Source: CAYRIF01 sp964424205 (GTDB lineage Bacteria > Bacteroidota > Bacteroidia > Cytophagales > Cyclobacteriaceae). From it: a stretch of 40,526 bases of DNA. Every line of letters begins with the position of its first letter. The first letter of the stretch is position 1. The notes below the pieces were generated by a model. The model saw nothing but the letters and a program-made list of their open reading frames with translations. It ran no database searches and was not told where the DNA came from. The stretch is from the NCBI GenBank assembly GCA_964424205.1, contig CAYRIF010000001.1:1-40526 (forward strand), read 5' to 3'. The translations under genes were made by a program, and so were the position numbers. Below, one piece after another: positions 14,025 through 22,562 of the stretch.

Positions 14025-15890
14025 TCATTCTTTATTCAAAATGGCCAGCTCATCCGTAAAACCGCCGGACAAAATAGGAAATCTACACCATGTTCTAGGA
14101 TCAACATTAAAATCATCTAAATGAAAGGCTGGGGCAATCCGCTCCCTTTTCCATTGGTTTCTTGCCCACAATCTATAAAATTTGGTGATATGCGCTTTTA
14201 GTAGTTGATTGGATTCCAAATTCCTTTTGGAAAGGTTTTCAAAAACGGCTAACGGAGATTGGTGATCTCTTATTGCCAATTTTTCAATTTCAATGATAAT
14301 GTGATAGGGCATTAAATCCTCTTCATCGGTCTGATGTTGTGCTAGCGGACGTAGTTCGGCAGATGGAGAGAGGTTATTGACATTGGACAAACTCTCATAG
14401 CCTAATTCCATTTCTGCCCATTGCAACCAATTGATAATAAAATACTTATCTACTGCAGAAATAGGTGCTATGCTGCCGCTAGTATCACCATCCATGGTGG
14501 CATAACCCACATCTCCTTCACTTCTATTGCTTGTGGTGATGAGTAAACAATTTTTTAAGTTAGCAAGCATCCAGATGATTGGGGAGCGTGCCCTGGCTTG
14601 AATGTTTTGTAAGGTGATGTCGTGTTCCTCCCAGTTCAGCGTGAGACCAGTTGCCTTTTCTATTTTTTGAATATATGATGTGACCTCCTCGTCAATTTTC
14701 CAAGCATAAAATGTAGCGCCAAGATCCTCCGCTAGCACCTTTGCAGCGGCGAGTGTTTCGTCAGATGAGTTTTCTGTGCCTTGATAAGCACAGGTCAGAA
14801 TTTTGCTGACAATTAGCTTCTCATTGTCTTTTTTAGACAATTTTGACGCCTTCAAGTTCAAATTTAGCTTTTCGATAAAACGGGTCAACCCAAGTTCAGC
14901 GATACCTCTCCGCACCATTTCTGCCACCAGAATAGCGCATGTAGCAGAGTCCGCACCACCACTTAACGATAAAATAAAACCATTGCTTTTGCTTTTTCGC
15001 ATATAATCAAACAGCGCAAGGGCTTCTGCCTGGATAAATTCAGTGTTTTTATCATGAAAATCATAATTCAATGCTGCCTTTGTATTGGAAGGGTTTTCAA
15101 AATCAATTTCTGCACTAACCAGGTTGACGTTTTCAAAAGAAAGTTTAGTATTTCTTTGAATCAATTTACCATTTTGAGCTATGAGTATTTCCCCATCAAA
15201 AATCATCCTTCCTGCCTCATTGCCAAGTAAATTAGCGTAAACATAAGTACAATTAAAAGATCTAGAACTTGTCACAACGAGGTCTTCTCTAGTTTTTGAC
15301 TTGCCCATGGCGAAATGACTAGCACTTGGATTTAATATCAAATTCACTCCGCTCTCCATCAGTCGGCAAGCTGGTCTTTCATCTCCACGCCAAGCATCCT
15401 CACATATCTCAAAGCCAATTTTAATGTCCGCTACATCATAAATAATATCTCCTATTGGGTAGGTCATGCCATTAATGGTAATTTCCTCGATGCGGTTGGA
15501 TTGCCAAGGTGTAAACCATCTTGTTTCATAATGTACGCCATCATTGGCGAGGTGTTGCTTGGCAGTAAACCCTAATATCTTTTGGTTTTGAATCACACAA
15601 GCACAGTTATATAATTTTCCTTCAAACCTAATAGGCAAGCCAACCGAAACAAAAATATCTTCACACACCACTTCAATCTCCTTCAGAAAAATTGCCGCTT
15701 TTTCAGGAAGCCATTGACTTAAAAACAAATCTTCGCAACCATATCCAGTAACTGCTAATTCGGGTAAGCAAATAATATTTACATTTTCCTCTCTAGCCTG
15801 AAGGATACAATCCTTTATGTTTTTTAAATTGTTTTTCCAGTCCAGGGGAATTTGGTTTACACTCCCCCCCGCTATTTTGTATTTTGCCAT
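14025..15890 (-). CDS. nadE: Glutamine-dependent NAD(+) synthetase
   Basis: Catalyses the last step of NAD synthesis, amidation of nicotinic acid adenine dinucleotide with ATP, using ammonia from glutamine. An N-terminal nitrilase-type glutaminase domain (about 1-275) shows the catalytic triad context: E in LPELAVTGYG, K in FTAKQHLAND, and C in GFEICEDAWRGDERP. The C-terminal synthetase (about 290-621) has the ATP-binding P-loop LSLSGGADSATCA, and later NRSEGDVGYATMDGDTSG. At 621 residues it is slightly shorter than many two-domain NadE proteins but complete at both ends. It follows rnc by 18 nt, probably in the same operon, and precedes lgt by 95 nt. Confidence 0.95.
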   Translation of the reverse strand: MAKYKIAGGSVNQIPLDWKNNLKNIKDCILQAREENVNIICLPELAVTGYGCEDLFLSQWLPEKAAIFLKEIEVVCEDIFVSVGLPIRFEGKLYNCACVIQNQKILGFTAKQHLANDGVHYETRWFTPWQSNRIEEITINGMTYPIGDIIYDVADIKIGFEICEDAWRGDERPACRLMESGVNLILNPSASHFAMGKSKTREDLVVTSSRSFNCTYVYANLLGNEAGRMIFDGEILIAQNGKLIQRNTKLSFENVNLVSAEIDFENPSNTKAALNYDFHDKNTEFIQAEALALFDYMRKSKSNGFILSLSGGADSATCAILVAEMVRRGIAELGLTRFIEKLNLNLKASKLSKKDNEKLIVSKILTCAYQGTENSSDETLAAAKVLAEDLGATFYAWKIDEEVTSYIQKIEKATGLTLNWEEHDITLQNIQARARSPIIWMLANLKNCLLITTSNRSEGDVGYATMDGDTSGSIAPISAVDKYFIINWLQWAEMELGYESLSNVNNLSPSAELRPLAQHQTDEEDLMPYHIIIEIEKLAIRDHQSPLAVFENLSKRNLESNQLLKAHITKFYRLWARNQWKRERIAPAFHLDDFNVDPRTWCRFPILSGGFTDELAILNKE

Positions 15891-15908
15891 AAGTTTCTTT
15901 CCTGAAAT

Positions 15909-16652
15909 TTAATCAAGATTAAGTATTTCACATGACTTCTGGGCGGCATTTTGCTCTGCTTTTTTCTTGTTACTACCATGTCCCTTGCCGAACGGTTCAT
16001 TATCAATCAATAATTGAACAATGAACTCTTTATAATGTTTCCTATTTTGAATATCAAGCAGCTTAAATTCTACCGCCTTACTCTCCTTTTGCGCCCATTC
16101 AATAATCCTGCTTTTATAGTTTGGGTTATTCTTAACAATTTGTTCCAGATCATAATAAGGAATCAATAACTTCTTGATGATGAAACGCTTACAATCTGTA
16201 AAACCTCGATCAAGATAAACGGCACCTACCAATGCTTCCATTGTATCTCCATGGAGTGACCGATGTGAAAGATTAGTCTTTCTATTAGCATCAAATTCAA
16301 TCAGTTTATCCAATCCTATTTTTCTTCCTAACGCATTGAGTGCTTCTCTGTTCACAATTCTAGAACGTATTTCTGTAAGAAATCCTTCATCTTGAAAAGG
16401 GAATTTTTTGAATAAATATTCTGCAACTACAGAACCCAAAATAGCATCACCAAGATATTCAAGCCGCTCATTTGACTCTTTGAAACCATTGCTGTTTTCC
16501 TTGGCCATAGAAACGTGTCTCGTGGCTAAAATATATAAATCTAAATTCAGGGGTGTTTTTCCTACAATGGATTTTATAGCTGATTTTATTTTTTTATTTC
16601 GTGGAGTATTTGCTGTTTTTAAACTGTAAAGCCATTTGAACAACAGATTCAC
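15909..16652 (-). CDS. rnc: Ribonuclease III
   Basis: Cleaves double-stranded RNA during rRNA maturation and mRNA processing. The signature NERLEYLGDAILGSVVAEYL holds the metal-binding E65 and D69 region, and GDTMEALVGAVYLDRG the second acidic cluster. A double-stranded RNA-binding domain follows, ending in GKGHGSNKKKAEQNAAQKSC. The length of 247 residues is normal for the family. It starts 2 nt after the fabF stop, and acpP-fabF-rnc is the usual order in many bacteria, so it is read from the acpP promoter. Confidence 0.96.
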   Translation of the reverse strand: MNLLFKWLYSLKTANTPRNKKIKSAIKSIVGKTPLNLDLYILATRHVSMAKENSNGFKESNERLEYLGDAILGSVVAEYLFKKFPFQDEGFLTEIRSRIVNREALNALGRKIGLDKLIEFDANRKTNLSHRSLHGDTMEALVGAVYLDRGFTDCKRFIIKKLLIPYYDLEQIVKNNPNYKSRIIEWAQKESKAVEFKLLDIQNRKHYKEFIVQLLIDNEPFGKGHGSNKKKAEQNAAQKSCEILNLD

Positions 16653-16654
16653 AA

Positions 16655-17905
16655 TTAGTCAATTTTCTTAAAAACCAAAGATGCGTTATGCCCACCAAAA
16701 CCAAAGGTGTTGCTAAGGACAATGTTTACTTCTCTTTTTTGAGCTGTATTGAAAGTGAAATTTAATTTAGAATCAAAACGTTCATCATCCGTAAAATGAT
16801 TAATCGTTGGGGGGATGGCTTGTTCTTGTATCGCAATCACAGCAGCCAGGGATTCAATCGCTCCTGCAGCCCCTAGTAAATGCCCTGTCATTGACTTGGT
16901 GGAACTAATATTTAATTTGAATGCATGCTCCCCAAACATGGTTTGAATGGCTTGCGTTTCGCTAATATCACCAAGCGGTGTTGAGGTGCCATGAACATTG
17001 ATATAGTCAACATCTGCAGCCTTTATATTGGCATCTTCTATGGCATTTTTCATCACAAGTAGTGCGCCTTTTCCTTCAGGGTGTGGTGCAGTAATATGGT
17101 GTGCATCGGCCGACATGCCTCCGCCCAATAATTCGGCATAGATTTTAGCGCCTCTAGCTTTTGCGTGCCCGTACTCTTCAAGAATCAATGCACCAGCACC
17201 TTCACCCATTACAAAGCCATCTCTATCCTTATCAAATGGTCTAGAAGCCGTTTCAGGTGAATCATTTCTTTCAGAAAGCGCCTTCATAGCGTTAAATCCG
17301 CCTATGCCCGCTTCAGCAACTGTTGCCTCTGAACCACCAGTAATCATAATATTTGCTTTACCTAGCTTGATATAGGTCATTGCATCAAGTATGGCGTTTG
17401 TCGAAGATGCACAAGCGGATACCGTTGCAAAATTTGGTCCTCTAAACCCGTATTTGATGGAGATATACCCTGGGGTAATGTCAACAATCATTTTAGGAAT
17501 AAAAAAGGGATTAAATCTTGGCGTCCCATTGCCCGTTGCAAAATTTGTTACTTCATTTTGAAAGGTGATTAAACCACCTATGCCTGCTCCCCATATTACG
17601 CCCGCTTTATCTAGGTTAATCTTTTCAAGGTCTAACCCTGAGTTTTTGATTGCCTCGTCCGCAGCAATTAATCCATATTGCGTAAAAGGATCCATCTTTC
17701 GCGCTTCCTTTCTGTCAAAATAATTGAGTGCGTCGTAATCTTTAACTTCACAAGCAAATTTTGTTTTGAAGTTGGTTGCGTCAAATCTAGTAATAGGGGC
17801 TGCGCCACTAACTCCATTTAGCAAGTTTTTCTTATAATCTTCGAAAGTATTGCCAAGCGGAGTTAATGCGCCTACTCCTGTTATAACGACTCTTTTTAAT
17901 TCCAT
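16655..17905 (-). CDS. fabF: Beta-ketoacyl-ACP synthase II
   Basis: Elongates fatty acids by condensing malonyl-ACP with acyl-ACP. The catalytic cysteine is C165 in ATVSACASSTNAI; the histidines lie in NVHGTSTPLGD and SSTKSMTGHLLGAAGAIE, with the lysine of the second motif in place. A glycine-rich end, NTFGFGGHNASLVF, completes the thiolase fold. At 416 residues it has the normal length. It lies 30 nt downstream of acpP and 2 nt upstream of rnc, all on the minus strand. Confidence 0.97.
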   Translation of the reverse strand: MELKRVVITGVGALTPLGNTFEDYKKNLLNGVSGAAPITRFDATNFKTKFACEVKDYDALNYFDRKEARKMDPFTQYGLIAADEAIKNSGLDLEKINLDKAGVIWGAGIGGLITFQNEVTNFATGNGTPRFNPFFIPKMIVDITPGYISIKYGFRGPNFATVSACASSTNAILDAMTYIKLGKANIMITGGSEATVAEAGIGGFNAMKALSERNDSPETASRPFDKDRDGFVMGEGAGALILEEYGHAKARGAKIYAELLGGGMSADAHHITAPHPEGKGALLVMKNAIEDANIKAADVDYINVHGTSTPLGDISETQAIQTMFGEHAFKLNISSTKSMTGHLLGAAGAIESLAAVIAIQEQAIPPTINHFTDDERFDSKLNFTFNTAQKREVNIVLSNTFGFGGHNASLVFKKID

Positions 17906-17935
17906 AAAGAATTTTTAGACGCTTTTAAATGTGGT

Positions 17936-18172
17936 TTATTTAACGTTTTCTTCTAAATAAGAAATTGCCTGACCCACTGTAGTAATACTCTCAGCTTGGT
18001 CATCTGGGATTGAAACATTGAACTCCTTTTCGAATTCCATTATCAACTCTACCGTATCCAATGAATCAGCTCCTAAATCATTAGTAAAGCTTGCTTCTGG
18101 TGTAACTTCAGAATCTTCTACACCTAATTTATCAACAATAATTGATTTTACTTTTTCTGCTATTTCAGACAT
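17936..18172 (-). CDS. acpP: Acyl carrier protein
   Basis: A 78-residue acidic protein carrying acyl chains on a 4'-phosphopantetheine attached to S37 in LGADSLDTVELIMEFE, the universal ACP motif. The ATG at 18172 is chosen; the open frame extends 13 codons upstream but the extension is hydrophobic and lies in the promoter. Upstream on the minus strand there is TTTCTTTG (18199-18206) with TTTGG at 18225-18229 at roughly the -33 spacing, so this is probably the promoter of acpP-fabF-rnc-nadE. Confidence 0.97.
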   Translation of the reverse strand: MSEIAEKVKSIIVDKLGVEDSEVTPEASFTNDLGADSLDTVELIMEFEKEFNVSIPDDQAESITTVGQAISYLEENVK

Positions 18173-18198
18173 ATTAATTTTAATTTTGTAAAACACTG

Positions 18199-18229
18199 CA
18201 AAGAAAAACATTAAATACTATTTGCCAAA
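18199..18229 (-). promoter_or_regulatory. Putative acpP operon promoter
   Basis: On the minus strand TTTGG (18225-18229) is about 19 nt from TTTCTTTG (18199-18206), fitting the Bacteroidota -33/-7 arrangement (TTTG and TAnnTTTG, one mismatch), 26 nt before the acpP start. Confidence 0.45.
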
Positions 18230-18274
18230 CTATTTCACGCAAATAAAATTTAGAATAAAAAACGGAAATCTGAC

Positions 18275-18282
18275 TACTTTTG
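18275..18282 (+). promoter_or_regulatory. -7 box upstream of IPExxxVDY-pyk
   Basis: TACTTTTG matches TAnnTTTG exactly and lies 29 nt before the ATG at 18312. It would drive the two-gene unit with pyk, divergently from acpP. Confidence 0.5.
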
Positions 18283-18311
18283 AATTTATTACACGCACTA
18301 CCCTTATAAAC

Positions 18312-18737
18312 ATGAAAAAAAATAAATTAATTGTTGATTACGAATACGAATTTATACTTTTTGGCATTGTCTCGTTGATATCTGAGCATAAACTCGCCTG
18401 GGAAATAAATAATACATTAAATATATCGCTCATAAAATCTGAAGATATACAACTTGATTTTATAAATAATAAAAATTTAATCATATCAAATTACATATAT
18501 GAGAAAGAAGATAGTAATTTGCGCTTGCTAAAAAATAAATCATACAAAACTGGTCAAACACAATTGTATATGCTCCCCGAGCTAAAACAATTTGACTACT
18601 TGTTTGCTATGAATGGCTTTGAGCAAACCTTTTCAAAAGAGAGGATAATAAATTCGCTAAATAAGATTGGGGTTATCCAATACATTGTTAATATTGAAGT
18701 TGAAAAATTAAAATCAAAAGAAAACCTAGTTTTTTAA
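18312..18737 (+). CDS. IPExxxVDY family protein, 141 aa
   Basis: A Bacteroidota-restricted family of unknown function named after a short motif, seen here as LPELKQFDY (about residues 89-97), a variant of I-P-E-x-x-x-V-D-Y. The rest is a small alpha/beta protein with no signal peptide or membrane segment. The ATG at 18312 (MKKNKLIVDYEYEF) is chosen over the longer frame starting at 18222, whose extra 30 residues overlap the promoter. The stop is 1 nt before the pyk start, and the gene sits next to acpP-fabF-rnc, an arrangement I recall in other Bacteroidota. The coupling suggests a role near glycolysis or lipid supply, but no function is known. Confidence 0.75.
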   Translation: MKKNKLIVDYEYEFILFGIVSLISEHKLAWEINNTLNISLIKSEDIQLDFINNKNLIISNYIYEKEDSNLRLLKNKSYKTGQTQLYMLPELKQFDYLFAMNGFEQTFSKERIINSLNKIGVIQYIVNIEVEKLKSKENLVF

Positions 18738-18738
18738 T

Positions 18739-20178
18739 ATGAATAAGAATATACTGTTTAATAAAACAAAAATTATTGCCACTGTTGGTCCTGCTTCCAA
18801 TACCAAAGAAAAACTAACCGAGTTGATTTTAGCGGGAGCGGATGTCTTTCGCCTTAACTTTTCTCATGGCACACATGAAGATCACCTGAAAGTAATTGGT
18901 TATGTACGAGAAATTAACAAAGAGCTGAATACACATGTAAGTCTCCTTCAAGATTTGCAAGGGCCTAAAATCAGAGTCAACGAGGTGGCAAATAATGGCG
19001 TAGAAATAAAAGAAGGTGATCAACTCATTATTACGACCGATAAAATACTTGGTAATAGTGACAAAGTAAGTACCTCCTATCAGCATTTACCTCAGGATGT
19101 AAAAAAGGGAGATGCTATTCTGATAGATGATGGCAATCTAGAACTCAGGGTATTAGGAGCTGGTGGCAAGGAGGTAATCACCGAAGTAGTATATGGTGGA
19201 ATTCTAAAATCTAGAAAAGGAATCAACCTGCCCATGAGTAAGGTTTCAGCACCTTCTTTGACAGAAAAAGATAAAGAAGATTTAATTTTTGGGTTGGCAC
19301 ATGATGTAGATTGGATTGCGCTTTCGTTTGTCAGGAAAGCAGAGGATGTCAACTACTTGAAAAGAAAAATAGCTAAAGCAGGGAAAAATATCAAAGTAAT
19401 AGCCAAAATTGAAAAACCTGAAGCAATAGTAAATATTGATAAAATAATTGAAGTTACTGATGGTATCATGGTAGCAAGAGGAGATTTAGGAGTAGAAACG
19501 GTGATGGAAGAAGTGCCTATGGTACAAAAGCAATTGGTAAAAAAATGTAATTTGGCAGGTAAGCCTGTTATTATTGCTACCCAGATGATGGAAAGCATGA
19601 TTGCTAACCCAAGGCCAACAAGAGCAGAAACCAATGATATTGCTAATGCTGTGATGGATGGTGCCGATACCTTGATGCTATCTGCTGAAACTGCCGCTGG
19701 AAAGTATCCTGTTCAATCAGTGAAAAGCATGGCAAAAACCATTACCTACGTAGAATCGCAAAGTGATTCCATTTATTTTCACCATTCCGATTATGTACAC
19801 GATGATTCCCTTACTTTTGTAAGCGATTCCCTTGTCTTAATTGCTGCGAGGCTCGCAAAAAGAACCAAAGCAAAGGCAGTGATAGGAATGACAAATTCTG
19901 GTTATACCGCCTATAGATTATCAACACATCGTCCAAAAGCAAACATTTTTATTTTCACTAGCAATAGGTCATTACTAAATACCATCAATTTAGTGTGGGG
20001 GGTTAGGGGATTCTACTATGACAATATGGTCTCCACTGATGCCACCATAGCAGATATTGAAGAAATGCTAAAAAATCATGGCCAGTTAGAAAAGGGGGAT
20101 ATCTTTATTTCAATTGCTAGCATGCCCATTAAAGCCAAAAAAAGAACAAATATGCTCAAGATTAACGTGGTAGAATAG
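18739..20178 (+). CDS. pyk: Pyruvate kinase
   Basis: Converts phosphoenolpyruvate and ADP to pyruvate and ATP. The N-terminus KIIATVGPASNTKEKL, the barrel segment VFRLNFSHGTHEDH, the active-site region VIAKIEKPEAI with MVARGDLGVET, and PVIIATQMMESMI followed by PTRAETNDIANAVMDGADTL are all canonical. A C-terminal allosteric-type domain follows from about residue 355. The length of 479 residues is normal. Translated from 1 nt after the IPExxxVDY stop, so the two are probably coupled. Confidence 0.97.
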   Translation: MNKNILFNKTKIIATVGPASNTKEKLTELILAGADVFRLNFSHGTHEDHLKVIGYVREINKELNTHVSLLQDLQGPKIRVNEVANNGVEIKEGDQLIITTDKILGNSDKVSTSYQHLPQDVKKGDAILIDDGNLELRVLGAGGKEVITEVVYGGILKSRKGINLPMSKVSAPSLTEKDKEDLIFGLAHDVDWIALSFVRKAEDVNYLKRKIAKAGKNIKVIAKIEKPEAIVNIDKIIEVTDGIMVARGDLGVETVMEEVPMVQKQLVKKCNLAGKPVIIATQMMESMIANPRPTRAETNDIANAVMDGADTLMLSAETAAGKYPVQSVKSMAKTITYVESQSDSIYFHHSDYVHDDSLTFVSDSLVLIAARLAKRTKAKAVIGMTNSGYTAYRLSTHRPKANIFIFTSNRSLLNTINLVWGVRGFYYDNMVSTDATIADIEEMLKNHGQLEKGDIFISIASMPIKAKKRTNMLKINVVE

Positions 20179-20266
20179 GTTATATTAGAATTATTATATT
20201 AAATATTACTATAAACATATGTAATATTTTTTAACATTATGATTTTAATATCATATGAGATATAAT

Positions 20267-20274
20267 TACTTTTG
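20267..20274 (+). promoter_or_regulatory. -7 box upstream of the cytosolic rhodanese
   Basis: TACTTTTG fits TAnnTTTG exactly and is followed by GCAG; it lies 32 nt before the ATG at 20307. Confidence 0.45.
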
Positions 20275-20306
20275 CAGCAGGACTTTTTAATCTTATTCCA
20301 TATTAT

Positions 20307-20627
20307 ATGAATTTTTATACAAGCCTAAAGGCAAAAGAATTTGCACAGCACTATGTAAACAATGAAAATGCTGTTTTAATTGATGCGAGAACAGCAAAAG
20401 AATATGAGGAAGGTAATATTCAAGAATCAATCAATCTTCCATATACCAACAAAGAAGCATTAGTAAAACTTGACAAAAGCAAAGACTATTACCTCCACTG
20501 CAGGGTGGGTGGTAGAAGCGCCGTTGCGGCATTCATTTTATCGCAAGCTGGATATGAAAATGTGATTAATCTAAACGATGACGTTAAAAATCTTATGTTG
20601 GAATTAGAACAGGCTAAAGCTTTCTAA
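20307..20627 (+). CDS. Single-domain rhodanese, 106 aa
   Basis: A cytosolic rhodanese without signal peptide. LIDARTAKEYEEGNIQESIN is the N-terminal motif and YYLHCRVGGRSAVAAFIL holds the active-site C65 in the C-x-x-G-x-R loop. Single-domain rhodaneses transfer sulfane sulfur or act as stress proteins; the acceptor is unknown. It ends tail to tail with the VWA gene, overlapping it by 4 nt (20624-20627). It differs from the lipoprotein rhodanese at 4097 in lacking a signal. Confidence 0.9.
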   Translation: MNFYTSLKAKEFAQHYVNNENAVLIDARTAKEYEEGNIQESINLPYTNKEALVKLDKSKDYYLHCRVGGRSAVAAFILSQAGYENVINLNDDVKNLMLELEQAKAF

Positions 20628-21679
20628 TCCCTCAAAATATTATTCATAAAGCTAGATTTCAGCATCAGCCATATAAGAAAAAAGAGGATGCCCCATTTTA
20701 AATACACGGTGTAAAAATCCGTGGTATCTTTAAACCTATTTTCTTTTATCTCTGCTTTTTCGTATTCATTTATTTCTGAAAATACTTTTTTCAACGCATT
20801 ATTATTGGAGACCCTGTAAAATTTTCCTTCTCCTATCTCAGCAATTCTTCGCAGAGTAGTTTCATCCAGCGTATTTTCAACGTATGCAGTTCTACCAAAA
20901 ACATCTCTTCCCATTGGCACCCTGCCATCCCGCCCTATTCCGATACTATACATTTTAATATCATAGGCACTCGCCAAGTTCGCCGCAGTAATTGGATCGA
21001 TATTTCCTGCAGTATTATCACCATCGCTTAATAGAATAAGCACTTTCGACTTAGCCTCAGACTCTCTCATTCTATTGGTAGCTACTGCTAATGCGCTGCC
21101 AATTGCTGTACCACTATTCTCAATCATATCAAAGTTAATGTCTTTAATATAGGCATCCAATAATTCATAGTCAGTGGTAAGTGGCGCCAAAGAAAAGGCA
21201 TCACCAGAAAATACAACAATACCTATTCTATCTTGAAACCTTCCATTCACAAAATCAATCGCTACCTTTTTAGCTGCTTCCAGTCGGTTTGGTCTAAAAT
21301 CCTCAATTTGCATCGACTGCGAAATATCAATCAATAGCATGATATCAATTCCTTCTGACCATTGCTCCACTTTTTCATTTGTCTTTTGTGGACGAGCCAT
21401 CGCCACTAATAACATCACCAGTGACAGCACGATAAAAACACCTGGTATCATCCGCAATAGACTGGCGACATTCCACTTGATTTCTTCCCTCGGTAAAGCA
21501 ACTTCCAGTTTTTGTGTAAATTTGAAATTAATCAGCCAGCGCAACAAAAACAACAAAGGAATCAATAAAATACCCCACAGGAAAAATTCATTTTCCCAGT
21601 TTTCATAGCCCAGTAAGGTGGTTTTAGTGAACCACTTTAAGGCAATCCAATCCCACATTCCTTCGGTCTTACTAAGCAT
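20624..21679 (-). CDS. BatA-like VWA domain membrane protein, 351 aa
   Basis: Membrane-anchored von Willebrand A protein of the Bat (Bacteroides aerotolerance) type. There are two membrane segments near the N-terminus (about 33-50 and 75-95), a VWA domain from about 105 with the MIDAS motif DISQS in IDIMLLIDISQSM, further MIDAS residues in NSGTAIGSALA and LLSDGDNTAG, and a C-terminal membrane segment around 325-345. The start overlaps the preceding gene by 8 nt, so it is last of a three-gene operon (DUF58, DUF4381-like, VWA). No second VWA (BatB), TPR (BatC) or BatD follows; the plus-strand rhodanese gene takes that place. Confidence 0.85.
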   Translation of the reverse strand: MLSKTEGMWDWIALKWFTKTTLLGYENWENEFFLWGILLIPLLFLLRWLINFKFTQKLEVALPREEIKWNVASLLRMIPGVFIVLSLVMLLVAMARPQKTNEKVEQWSEGIDIMLLIDISQSMQIEDFRPNRLEAAKKVAIDFVNGRFQDRIGIVVFSGDAFSLAPLTTDYELLDAYIKDINFDMIENSGTAIGSALAVATNRMRESEAKSKVLILLSDGDNTAGNIDPITAANLASAYDIKMYSIGIGRDGRVPMGRDVFGRTAYVENTLDETTLRRIAEIGEGKFYRVSNNNALKKVFSEINEYEKAEIKENRFKDTTDFYTVYLKWGILFFLIWLMLKSSFMNNILRD

Positions 21680-22562
21680 TTTTCACCTCCTTCAAAATTA
21701 GATTTAGTCGCTCTTCACTATAACTTCTCAGCCTTTCAAACTTAGTTTTATTATCCCCATCGCCAAAACCTCCATAAATATTCTTATCAATTTCCTGCAA
21801 TGCCACTTTCAATTTTTTTTCAGGGTGTAATTTTATAATCTCTTTTGTCGTGAATTTAGTATAGGGTACAGCTTCCAGTTTCTCCATATACTTTTTCCAT
21901 ATCAATAGTACATATTCCTGCGATTGAGCGGTACCACTCGAATTAGTTAACGCACTGTCATATTTTCTTAAAAACGATTGATACGCTTTTTTAAGTCTAT
22001 ATGCCTTTATTTTTTGCCTTATGCTTTTTCCAAAAATCAATGCAACCACAATAATAATAATCGCCAACAACACCAGACCTGCTATCAGGTATGGGTAATT
22101 AAACGCCAGATTCACAGGTTGCAAATCCGTATTTTCAATGGCTACTAACGAATCTGGCAATGCTTTCAAAACAGTGACCAATGTAATTTCATCTTCATTG
22201 GCAAAAAGAGAAATGCTATCTTTATTTTTCACTAGAAAAACTGGCAGCGTAAGTGACTGCTTAGGGTCTGTTTCAAAAGTACTGAGGTAATAGACGGTAC
22301 TATCAAAACTATTTAGCGAATCTGATACAGTGCTAAATGCTTCTTTCCTAACCAATTCGAAAGGTGAAAAATCATACGTAGAATCTGGGAAAATAATATT
22401 TTCACCCCTCGGGTATCTAATAGAAAGGGTGTAAGAAATAACCGCACCTACTTTGGTGCTATCTTGCATAAATGCGCCATTCGGCGTTATTTTTTGTGCA
22501 TTCATATCCACGAAAACACAAAAACTGAGTAAAAACAACAAGATGAATTTACGTCTAAGCAC
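21672..22562 (-). CDS. Bat-operon membrane protein (DUF4381/BatD-like), 296 aa
   Basis: A signal peptide ends near DMNAQ (about residue 22). The periplasmic part (to about 155) is beta-rich, like BatD or DUF4381 N-terminal regions, and a strong membrane segment at about 157-177 (LIAGLVLLAIIIIVVALIF) is followed by a basic cytosolic tail. It overlaps the DUF58 gene upstream and the VWA gene downstream, fixing it as the middle of the operon. In such operons this type of protein is thought to act with MoxR ATPase and VWA proteins in envelope stress or protein maturation. Family name is by context and layout. Confidence 0.65.
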   Translation of the reverse strand: MLRRKFILLFLLSFCVFVDMNAQKITPNGAFMQDSTKVGAVISYTLSIRYPRGENIIFPDSTYDFSPFELVRKEAFSTVSDSLNSFDSTVYYLSTFETDPKQSLTLPVFLVKNKDSISLFANEDEITLVTVLKALPDSLVAIENTDLQPVNLAFNYPYLIAGLVLLAIIIIVVALIFGKSIRQKIKAYRLKKAYQSFLRKYDSALTNSSGTAQSQEYVLLIWKKYMEKLEAVPYTKFTTKEIIKLHPEKKLKVALQEIDKNIYGGFGDGDNKTKFERLRSYSEERLNLILKEVKNA

